A stretch of 64,000 nt of DNA from Streptomyces sp. V3I7 (lineage in GTDB: Bacteria; Actinomycetota; Actinomycetes; Streptomycetales; Streptomycetaceae): assembly GCF_030817495.1 (NCBI RefSeq), contig NZ_JAUSZK010000001.1, positions 4,629,001-4,693,000 on the forward strand, written 5' to 3'. The notes beneath the pieces were generated by a model that was not told the origin of the DNA, made no database searches, and saw only the letters and a list, made by a program, of their open reading frames with translations. Shown here piece by piece: positions 53,952-62,170 of this stretch; position 1 is the stretch's first letter, and each line of letters opens with the position of its first letter. Both the position numbers and the translations under genes were made by a program.

Positions 53952-56056
53952 CGCTTGGCTGACCCTCCGATCTGCGGGGTGGCCGGTCGCAGGATGGTGA
54001 GGATGTGGGCGGGACGGTGACCCGGTTCGAGTCGCACGTAGTTGGCGCGGCCCCAGTGGAACGTCTCGCCGGTGAGCTCGTCGCGCACGGGCACCGACTC
54101 GTGCCAGTCCAGGCCGAGTCGCGGCATGTCCAACGCGACCGTGGCCTCCTGGGTGTGGTGGGGGTCGAGGTTGGCGACCACCAGCACCGTGTTCGAACCG
54201 CTCTGCTTGCTGTACGCGATCACCGAGTCCTGGTCGGCGTGGTGGAAGTGGAGGTCGCGCAACTGCTGGAGCGCCGGGCTCTGGCGCCGGATGGTGTTGA
54301 GCCGGGTGACGAGGGGCGCGATGCTGCGGCCCTCGCGCTCGGCGGCGGCCCAGGCGCGCGGCCTCAGTTGGTACTTCTCCGAGTCGAGGTACTCCTCGGA
54401 GTTCTCCCTGAGGGGCGTGTTCTCGCAGAGTTCGTAGCCGCTGTAGATGCCCCAGGTGGGGGAGAGGGTGGCCGCGAGGACGGCACGGACCTCGAAGGCG
54501 GGGCGGCCGCCGTCCTGGAGGTAGGCGTGCAGGATGTCGGGGGTGTTGGCGAAGAAGTTCGGCCGCATGTAGGCCGCCGCGTCCCCCGACAACTCCGTCA
54601 GGTATTCGGTGAGTTCCTGCTTGCTGGTGCGCCAGGTGAAGTACGTGTACGACTGCTGGAAGCCGATCTGGGCGAGCGTGTGCATCATCGCCGGGCGGGT
54701 GAACGCCTCCGCCAGGAAGATCACGTCCGGATCGGTGCGGTTGACCTCCCGGATGACTCGCTCCCAGAACAGGACCGGCTTGGTGTGCGGGTTGTCGACG
54801 CGGAAGATCCGCACGCCGTGCGCCATCCAGTGCCGCAGGATCCGCACCGTCTCGGTGACCAGCCCGTCCATGTCCGCGTCGAACGCGACCGGATAGATGT
54901 CCTGGTACTTCTTCGGCGGGTTCTCCGCGTACGCGATCGTCCCGTCGGGGCGATGGTGGAACCACTCGGGATGCTTGTGCACCCACGGGTGGTCCGGCGA
55001 GCACTGCAACGCGAAGTCCAGCGCCACCTCAAGGCCCAACTCCGCCGCCCGGCCCACGAAGTGGTCGAAGTCCTCCAACGTGCCGAGGTCGGGATGGATC
55101 GCGTCGTGGCCACCTTCCGGAGAGCCGATCGCCCACGGCACCCCGACGTCGTCCGCACGGGCCGTGAGGGTGTTGTTGCGGCCCTTGCGGAAGGTCGTCC
55201 CGATCGGGTGGATCGGCGGGAGGTAGACCACGTCGAAACCCATACCCGCGATCGCGTCCAACCGACGGGCCGCCGTACGAAAGGAGCCATGCGGCTGCTC
55301 GGCCGTCCCCTCGGAGCGGGGGAAGAACTCGTACCACGAGCCGAACAGGGCCCTCTCCCGCTCCACCAGCAACGGCAACGGATCGGAAGCGGTGACCAGT
55401 TCACGCAGCGGATACCGGTCCAGGACCTCGGTCACCTCCGGCGCCAGCGCCGCCGCGAGGCGCCAGGCGGCCGGCCGGTTGTCGTCCCGCAGGGCGCTCG
55501 CCGCGCCGCGTACGACGTCCCGCTCTCCGCCGGCCTTCGGGACACCGGCCGCCGCCCGCTCCAGCAGGCGCGCGCCCTCCTCCAGGACCAGGTCCGTGTC
55601 GATCCCGGCCGGGATCTTGATCCGCGCGTGGTGACGCCAGGTGGCGAGGGGATCCGCCCACGCCTCCACCTGGTACGCCCACAGGCCCGGTTGCCCGGCG
55701 GTGACGGTGGCGCCCCAACGGTCGGTGCCGGGGGCCAGTTCGCGCATCGGGGTCCAGGGGCCGGGGCGGCCCTCGGGGTCTCTCAGGACGACGTTGGCGG
55801 CGACGGCGTCGTGTCCCTCCCGGAACACCGTGGCCGAGACCTCGAACGACTCACCGGTGACCGCCTTGGCCGGGCGGCGGCCGCCCTGGACCACGGGGCG
55901 GACGTCGAGGACGGGGATGCGGCCGAGGGCGGTGGGGGGCTCGGCCGCGGCGGGTTTCTCTCGGGCGGTCGGCGGGGCCGTACCGTCCGACCTGCCGGTC
56001 CTTGTACCGCTCCGGCCGCGTGCCGGGGGTGCTGACGAATGGTGTGTGGCGGGCAT
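53948..56056 (-). CDS. glgE: alpha-1,4-glucan:maltose-1-phosphate maltosyltransferase
   Basis: A 702-residue GH13_3 enzyme that extends alpha-glucan from maltose 1-phosphate. The catalytic nucleophile is Asp in [12 protein letters not shown] and the acid is Glu in [10 protein letters not shown]. The N-terminal 60-70 residues are Pro/Arg/Thr-rich and disordered; the remainder matches the GlgE fold. The ATG has AGGAG 5 nt upstream, while an earlier in-frame ATG has none. It heads the operon glgE-treS-mak-glgB on the minus strand. In Streptomyces this pathway is tied to trehalose/glycogen metabolism in development. Confidence 0.95.
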
Positions 56057-57012
56057 GACCGCTCCTGTCCGCGTCAACGGGGGTGGAACTGCGGGGGTAT
56101 GCCTGTGCGCTGTACCGGGGGAGCCTTCCCACCCTATTCGGGTGGGCAATCCGGCGCGTTGTTAACTACTCGTCCGTAGACCCGCACACAAGTCCGACGC
56201 CGTCCGGCGGGAGGGAGTCGGTGGCGGAACTCCGACTCAAGTCCCCGGCGTGGGAAGGGATTTGTCCGGTGAGCCGGGGCCCGCGCCGGACACGTTGCCG
56301 AGGGCGGCGTCGGCGTCCCTTACGAGAACGCGCTCGACTTGAGCCGGTGCGGCCTTCGGGTGGTCCGCCAGGTACCGCGCGCCCGGCCGCCCGCGGGTAT
56401 GGCGGCGAGCCGCCCGGCCTGTCTCGCCGTGGTCCGGATGGCGTAGCCGTTCGGCACTTTGCCGTAGACGTGGCTGACGTGTGCGCCGTAGGCCGCGGCC
56501 ACGGTCCGGCCGGCCGCCGATGCGGCCTTCGCCCCCTCCCCGAGTCACCAGGTAGCTTCCGGCGAGGCGACGGCGCGCCCCGCTCACCGCCGTCGCGTAT
56601 CGTCCCCGGCGCAGACGTCGTGCGCGGCCGAGAACACCATGGCCGCGGCCGCGGCCACGGCTCGGTCGGCCGCCGACGCGTCCTTCGTTCCTCACCGTGG
56701 CCGCCGCCGTGGGGCCCCCGCCCGGAGCAGACGCCGTGCGCGCGTCCGTCCGTGTCGTGGTCCGTGCTCCCCATCCCCTCCCGGTCTCGTCCGGGGATGG
56801 GCCGGGGCTCGGGCCGGATGCCGCAGCGGCGCGGCCAAGGGGGATTCGGTCGTATCGGCCTGTGGAGGTGTCCGGCCTGGGGGGATTCGGCCCGATGGGG
56901 GGTCCGTGGGCTCAGCACCCGGCGACGGGTGGCCGGACACCGGTACGGTGCTGTGTGACGGGACGCACAGTGCTGTGCGTCCAACCAGCGAGCGAACGCG
57001 CCGAGGTGGAGT
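56057..57012. other. 955-bp gap with degenerate 156-nt repeats
   Basis: No convincing gene. It separates the divergent glgE and glgP and must hold their promoters near each end. On the minus strand, two homologous copies start at 56685 and 56529, a 156-nt spacing, with KDASAADRAVAAAA and KAASAAGRTVAAAY in matching frames. Partial copies lie on either side (around HGVCSGR and RYLADHPKAAPA). Stop codons break each copy. The pattern looks like a decayed repeated gene, or a GC-biased spacer. Confidence 0.5.
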
Positions 57013-59637
57013 GTGAAGGCGATCCGTCGGTTCACCGTCCGTCCCGTTCTCCCCGAACCTCTCCGGCCGCTGAGTGACCTGGCGCGCAATCTGCGCTGGT
57101 CCTGGCATGCGGAAACCCGTGATCTTTTCCAGTCCGTCGACCCCGGGCGCTGGGCCGCCTGCGGGGGCGACCCGGTCCGGCTCCTGGGCAGCGTGCCGGC
57201 CGGGCGGCTCGCCGAGCTGGCCCAGGACCGCCGCTTCCTGCGCCGGCTGACCGCGGCCGCCGGCGACCTGCACGACTACGTGACCGGCGACCGCTGGTAC
57301 CAGTCCCAGTCACAGGCCGCCGACCTGCCCGCGGGCGTCGCCTACTTCTCCCCGGAGTTCGGCATCACCGCCGCCCTGCCGCAGTACTCCGGTGGCCTCG
57401 GCATCCTCGCGGGCGACCATCTGAAGGCGGCCAGCGACCTGGGCGTCCCGCTGATCGGCGTCGGCCTGCTCTACCGGCACGGCTACTTCCGCCAGGCCCT
57501 GTCCCGGGACGGCTGGCAGCAGGAGCACTACCCGGTGCTCGACCCCAACGAGCTGCCCGTGGCGCAGCTCAAGGAGGCCGACGGCACCCCCGCCCAGGTC
57601 TCCCTCGCCCTGCCCGGCGGCAGGCGGCTGCGCGCCCGGATCTGGCTGGCGCAGGTCGGCCGCGTCCCGCTGCTGCTGCTCGACTCGGACGTGGAGGACA
57701 ACGACCTCGGCGAGCGCGGGGTGACCGACCGGCTCTACGGCGGCGGCAGCGAGCACCGGCTGCTCCAGGAGATGCTGCTCGGCATAGGAGGTGTCCGGGC
57801 GGTACGGACGTACTGCCGGCTCACCGGGCACCCGGAGCCCGAGGTGTTCCACACCAACGAGGGCCACGCGGGCTTCCTCGGCCTGGAGCGAATCGCCGAA
57901 CTGGGCGAGCGGGGGCTGGACTTCGACGCGGCGCTGGAGGCGGTGCGCGCGGGGACCGTGTTCACCACGCACACGCCCGTCCCGGCCGGCATCGACCGCT
58001 TCGACCGGGAGCTGGTCGCCCGCCACTTCGGCCCGGACGCCGAACTCCCGGGCATCGAGGTCCCGCGCATCCTCCAGCTCGGCATGGAGACCTACCCGGG
58101 CGGTGAGCCCAACCTGTTCAACATGGCCGTGATGGGCCTCAGGCTCGCCCAGCGCGCCAACGGGGTGTCGCTGCTGCACGGGCAGGTCAGCCGGGAGATG
58201 TTCGCCGGGCTGTGGCCCGGGTTCGACTCCGGCGAGGTGCCCATCACCTCGGTCACCAACGGCGTGCACGCACCCACCTGGGTCGCCCCGGAGGTGATCC
58301 GGCTGGGCGCGCGACGGCTCGGGGCGCAGCGCACCGAGGACGCGCTGGCCGGCGGCGGTCCGGGCCGCTGGGAGGGGCTCGCGGACGTCCCGGACCAGGA
58401 CATCTGGGACCTGCGGCGCTGCCTGCGCGAGCAGCTGGTCGAGGAGGTGCGCGAGCGGCTGCGCGCCTCGTGGCGGCAACGCGGCGCCGGGACGGCGGAG
58501 TTGGGCTGGATCGACGGCGTCCTGGACCCCGGCGTCCTCACCATCGGCTTCGCGCGGCGGGTGCCGTCGTACAAGCGGCTGACGCTGATGCTGCGCGACC
58601 GCGACCGGCTGATGGAACTGCTGCTGCATCCCGAGCGGCCGGTCCAGATCGTCGTCGCGGGCAAGGCGCACCCGGCGGACGACGGCGGTAAGCGGCTCGT
58701 GCAGGAGCTGGTCCGCTTCGCCGACGACCCGCGGGTCCGCCACCGCCTCGTCTTCCTGCCCGACTACGGCATGGCGATGGCGCAGAAGCTCTACCCGGGG
58801 TGCGACATCTGGCTGAACAACCCCCTGCGCCCGCTGGAGGCCTGCGGCACGAGCGGTATGAAGGCCGCCCTCAACGGCTGCCTCAACCTGTCCGTCTTGG
58901 ACGGCTGGTGGGACGAGTGGTTCCAGCCGGACTTCGGCTGGGCGATCCCGACCGCCGACGGCGCGGGCACCGACCCCGACCGCCGCGACGACATCGAGGC
59001 CGCCGCCCTCTACGACCTGCTCGAACAGCGGGTGACGCCCCGCTTCTACGAGCGCGGCCGCACCGGGCTGCCCGACCGCTGGATCGAGATGGTCCGCCAG
59101 ACCCTGACCCTCCTGGGCCCGAAGGTGCTGGCGGGCCGCATGGTGCGCGAGTACGTCGAGCGCCTCTACACCCCGGCCGCGCACGCCCACCGCGCGCTCA
59201 CCCCGGACACGGCCCGTGCGCTGGCCGACTGGAAGGCGCGGGTCCGCTCGGCGTGGCACGGCGTGACGGTCGACCACGTGGAGACGACGGCGGCCACGGC
59301 CACCGCGGAACTGGGCACGACGCTCGGCCTGCGGGTCCGCGTCCACCTCGGCGCGCTGAGCCCCGACGACGTCGAGGTCCAGGCGGTCTCCGGCCGCGTC
59401 GACGCGGAGGACCGCATCACCGACGCCACGGCCGTCCCGCTGAAGCCGGCCGGCGGCGCCGATCTGGAGGGCCGCTGGGTCTACGAGGGCCCGCTCGCCC
59501 TGAACCGCACGGGACCCTACGGCTACACGGTCCGCATCCTGCCCGCCCACCGGCTCCTCGCCTCGGGTGCGGAGGTGGGACTCGTGGCCGTTCCGCCGCA
59601 GGAGGCGGTGGAACGGGCCGGGGTGCTGATGCGGTGA
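57013..59637 (+). CDS. glgP: alpha-glucan phosphorylase (GT35)
   Basis: An 874-residue glycogen/maltodextrin phosphorylase. The N-terminus is the DUF3417 domain (LRPLSDLARNLRWSW). The glucan site YFSPEFGITAALPQYSGGLG and the PLP-lysine motif EACGTSGMKAALNG are intact. It releases glucose 1-phosphate from alpha-1,4-glucan, opposite in direction to the GlgE route beside it. GTG start with GAGG 6 nt upstream. It is divergent from glgE; the C-terminal 90 residues form a beta-rich extension. Confidence 0.95.
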   Translation: MKAIRRFTVRPVLPEPLRPLSDLARNLRWSWHAETRDLFQSVDPGRWAACGGDPVRLLGSVPAGRLAELAQDRRFLRRLTAAAGDLHDYVTGDRWYQSQSQAADLPAGVAYFSPEFGITAALPQYSGGLGILAGDHLKAASDLGVPLIGVGLLYRHGYFRQALSRDGWQQEHYPVLDPNELPVAQLKEADGTPAQVSLALPGGRRLRARIWLAQVGRVPLLLLDSDVEDNDLGERGVTDRLYGGGSEHRLLQEMLLGIGGVRAVRTYCRLTGHPEPEVFHTNEGHAGFLGLERIAELGERGLDFDAALEAVRAGTVFTTHTPVPAGIDRFDRELVARHFGPDAELPGIEVPRILQLGMETYPGGEPNLFNMAVMGLRLAQRANGVSLLHGQVSREMFAGLWPGFDSGEVPITSVTNGVHAPTWVAPEVIRLGARRLGAQRTEDALAGGGPGRWEGLADVPDQDIWDLRRCLREQLVEEVRERLRASWRQRGAGTAELGWIDGVLDPGVLTIGFARRVPSYKRLTLMLRDRDRLMELLLHPERPVQIVVAGKAHPADDGGKRLVQELVRFADDPRVRHRLVFLPDYGMAMAQKLYPGCDIWLNNPLRPLEACGTSGMKAALNGCLNLSVLDGWWDEWFQPDFGWAIPTADGAGTDPDRRDDIEAAALYDLLEQRVTPRFYERGRTGLPDRWIEMVRQTLTLLGPKVLAGRMVREYVERLYTPAAHAHRALTPDTARALADWKARVRSAWHGVTVDHVETTAATATAELGTTLGLRVRVHLGALSPDDVEVQAVSGRVDAEDRITDATAVPLKPAGGADLEGRWVYEGPLALNRTGPYGYTVRILPAHRLLASGAEVGLVAVPPQEAVERAGVLMR

Positions 59638-59671
59638 GAGCGGGCGGGGCGGGCGTTCGGCCGTCGGCCGT

Positions 59672-60184
59672 TCAGTCCTCGGCGACCTCCGCGCACAGCC
59701 TGCGCAGCACCGTCCCGCACCGGCGCGCGTACGCGTGCTGGAAGCCGCGGGCGGCGGGGCCGGCGGCGCGGGCGTACCAGGCGGCCGGGCGGCTGAAGGC
59801 GGCGACCGTGAGCCAGACGGTGCCGTCGCCGGTGCGGTCGAGGACGAAGGCCTCCTCGCCGCACTCGGGATGGTTCTCCAGGGTGCCGTAGGCCCAGCCG
59901 GCCTTGCGGGCCTCCTGCCGTGTCCAGACGACGCGGCAGGGGCCCTTGAGCACGCCGGCGATGCTGACCGTGACGTCGACGCCGGGGGCCGCGCGGTCGG
60001 CGTCGGTGTTCATGCCGATGCCCATCGCGCGGTGCATCTCCCAGGTGAAGAGCGCCTCGGTGGCCCGGCGGAACACCGGCTCGCCCTCGCCGATGCGGGT
60101 ACGGACGTTCAGGGGGCGGAAGCCGGGCGGGCAGGCGGTGAGGTCCTCGCGGGTCGCGCCGACCGCCTCGTAGGTGAAGGCCAT
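59672..60184 (-). CDS. DUF1990 family protein
   Basis: A 170-residue protein of the DUF1990 family (MAFTYEAVGATREDL, FTWEMHRAMGI, GYGTLENHPECGEEAF-like segment WAYGTLENHPECGEEAF). The family has an SRPBCC-like fold but no assigned activity. TACGCT lies 9 nt before the ATG and no Shine-Dalgarno is visible, suggesting a leaderless start. It is convergent with glgP (34 nt) and separated from the M4 protease gene by a terminator. Confidence 0.88.
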   Translation of the reverse strand: MAFTYEAVGATREDLTACPPGFRPLNVRTRIGEGEPVFRRATEALFTWEMHRAMGIGMNTDADRAAPGVDVTVSIAGVLKGPCRVVWTRQEARKAGWAYGTLENHPECGEEAFVLDRTGDGTVWLTVAAFSRPAAWYARAAGPAARGFQHAYARRCGTVLRRLCAEVAED

Positions 60185-60198
60185 GGCGCCCAAGCGTA

Positions 60199-60237
60199 GA
60201 GCGGCCCCCGGGAACACGGGGTTCCCGGGGGCCGCTC
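60199..60237 (-). terminator. terminator after M4 protease gene
   Basis: Perfect 17-bp arms (GAGCGGCCCCCGGGAAC) with a 5-nt loop, directly upstream of the DUF1990 start on the same strand. Confidence 0.9.
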
Positions 60238-60255
60238 TCGTCCACTGCTCGCGAA

Positions 60256-61923
60256 CTAGTTCACGTTGACGCCGGACCAGGCGGCCGCCACCGCGTTGTA
60301 CTCGGCGCTGCCGGAGCCGTAGAAGGCCGCGGCCGCGCTCAGGGTGCCGGTGCGGGCGCCCTGGTAGTTCGTGGTGGAGGTGAAGTACGTGGTCAGCGCC
60401 TTGTACCAGATCTGCAGCGCCTTGGCGCGGCCGATGCCGGTGACCGTGGAGCCGTTGGACGTGGGCGAGTTGTAGGTGACGCCGTTGATCGTCTTCGAGC
60501 CGCTGCCCTCGGACAGCAGGTAGAAGAAGTGGTTGGCGACACCGGAGGAGTAGTGGACGTCCAGACCGCCGACCGAGGAGGACCAGTAGTCCGCCGAGCC
60601 GCCGTCCTTGCTGGGCTTGTCCATGTAGCGCAGCGGGGTGCCGTCGCCGTTGATGTTGATCTTCTCGCCGATGAGGTAGTCGCCGACGTCGGAGGCGTTG
60701 CCGGCGGCGAACTCGACGCCGGTGCCGAAGATGTCGGAGGTGGCCTCGTTCAGGCCGCCGGACTCACCGGAGTAGTTGAGGCCCGCGGTGTTGGAGGTGA
60801 CACCGTGGCTCATCTCGTGGCCGGCGACGTCGATCGACGTCAGCGGGTGGGTGTTGCCCGACCCGTCGCCGTACGTCATGCAGAAGCAGCTGTCGTCCCA
60901 GAAGGCGTTGACGTAGGCGTTGCCGTAGTGGACGCGCGAGTACGCCGCGACGCCGTTGTTCTTGATGCCGCTGCGCCCGAAGGTGTTCTTGTAGAAGTCC
61001 CACGTCACCTGCGCGCCGTAGGCGGCGTCGGCGGCGGCGGTCTGGTCGGAGGTCGAGCTGGAGGCCGTACCGGTGCCCCAGACGTCGTCCGCGTCGGTGA
61101 ACAGGGTGCCCGCGGTGGTGCTGGTGGTGTGGGCCTTGTTGTAGGTCTTGTGGCCGCCGCGCGTCGTGTCGTACAGCTGGTACGTCGAGCCCGACAGCGT
61201 GGTGTTCAGGCCGACCGTGCCCGAGTAGAGGGTCTTGCCGGTGCCGGTCTCGACGCCCTGGTACTCGTAGAGCTTCTTGCCGGTGGCCGCGTCGGTGATG
61301 ACGTGCAGCTGGTTGGGCGTGCCGTCGTCCTGGAGGCCGCCGACGACGGTCTCGTAGGCGAGGACGGGCTTGCCGGAGCCGGCCCAGATCACCTTGCGCG
61401 GGGCGTTGTCCGCGGTGGCCTTGTCGGAGCCCGCGGCCTTGGCGGCGGTCAGCGCCTGCTTCTCGGCCTTGGCCGAGTCGACGAGCGGCTTGAGCGAGGC
61501 CACCTTGATGGTGCTCTTCGTCGCCTTGGTGACGCCCTCGGTCTTGCCGGTCTTGGAGGTGTGGACGACCAGGTCACCGCCGAGGACCGGCAGGCCCGCG
61601 TAGGTGCGCTCGTAGCGGGTGTGGAGGGTGCCGTCGGCGTCCTTGACGACGTCCTTGACGACCAGCTTCTCCTTGGCGCCGAGGCCTATGGAGCGTGCGG
61701 TCTCGGCGGAGTCGGACCGCGCCTGCTGGATCAGGGCGGTGCGGGCCGTCGCGGTGAGCGCCGTCGGGGCGGCGGCCAGCGGCTGGCGGGTGGCGGCCGT
61801 GGTGCCGGCCGGGGTCTGGGCGGAGGCGCTGGTGGTCAGGCCGGTGCAGAGCAGCGCTCCGGCGGCCACAGCGGTGGCGATGGCAAGAGTGGTGTGCTTG
61901 CGACGCACGTGGAGGGGGCTCAC
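60256..61923 (-). CDS. secreted thermolysin-like M4 metalloprotease
   Basis: A 555-residue pre-pro-protease. Signal peptide (RRKHTTLAIATAVAAGALLC... SASAQ), FTP and PepSY pro-domains (about 60-225), then the catalytic domain with zinc ligands HEMSH and Glu in GGLNEATSD. The domain ends within 6 residues of the gene end, so there is no C-terminal extension. AAGGAG precedes the GTG. Paralogous to the next gene upstream; the catalytic domains are nearly identical in long stretches. Confidence 0.94.
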   Translation of the reverse strand: MSPLHVRRKHTTLAIATAVAAGALLCTGLTTSASAQTPAGTTAATRQPLAAAPTALTATARTALIQQARSDSAETARSIGLGAKEKLVVKDVVKDADGTLHTRYERTYAGLPVLGGDLVVHTSKTGKTEGVTKATKSTIKVASLKPLVDSAKAEKQALTAAKAAGSDKATADNAPRKVIWAGSGKPVLAYETVVGGLQDDGTPNQLHVITDAATGKKLYEYQGVETGTGKTLYSGTVGLNTTLSGSTYQLYDTTRGGHKTYNKAHTTSTTAGTLFTDADDVWGTGTASSSTSDQTAAADAAYGAQVTWDFYKNTFGRSGIKNNGVAAYSRVHYGNAYVNAFWDDSCFCMTYGDGSGNTHPLTSIDVAGHEMSHGVTSNTAGLNYSGESGGLNEATSDIFGTGVEFAAGNASDVGDYLIGEKININGDGTPLRYMDKPSKDGGSADYWSSSVGGLDVHYSSGVANHFFYLLSEGSGSKTINGVTYNSPTSNGSTVTGIGRAKALQIWYKALTTYFTSTTNYQGARTGTLSAAAAFYGSGSAEYNAVAAAWSGVNVN

Positions 61924-62106
61924 TCAAGCTCCTTCGAGTGGGGGGAGTCCGGTCAGCGTGGGGTTACTGGCCGGAGTGTGCTGTGAAGTGGCTCTACTGC
62001 TGCGGCGGTTGAGGAGAGAGTGACACCGGGGGCGCGTACATGTCATGACCCCCAAATGATGTTGGCCGAAAGTCGACTCCCGGGTGAACATTGCGGGAAC
62101 ATGAAC

Positions 62107-62145
62107 GGGCGCCGCCCGAGGGGATCCAACCCCCGGACGGCGCCC
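62107..62145 (-). terminator. imperfect hairpin after P-domain protease
   Basis: GGGCGCCGCCCG-A-GGGG and CCCCCGGACGGCGCCC pair with one or two mismatches, about 25 nt past the stop. Confidence 0.6.
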
Positions 62146-62170
62146 TGCTGTTGCCGTGATGACCTGCGGT

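Noticed and set aside
53952..55004. 351-codon upstream extension of treS
   Set aside because: It lies inside glgE in another frame; the ATG overlapping the glgE stop is the coupled start.
56237..56695. A 152-codon minus-strand gene between glgE and glgP
   Set aside because: Arg/Gly-rich with frames switching between repeats; I treat it as decayed or non-coding.
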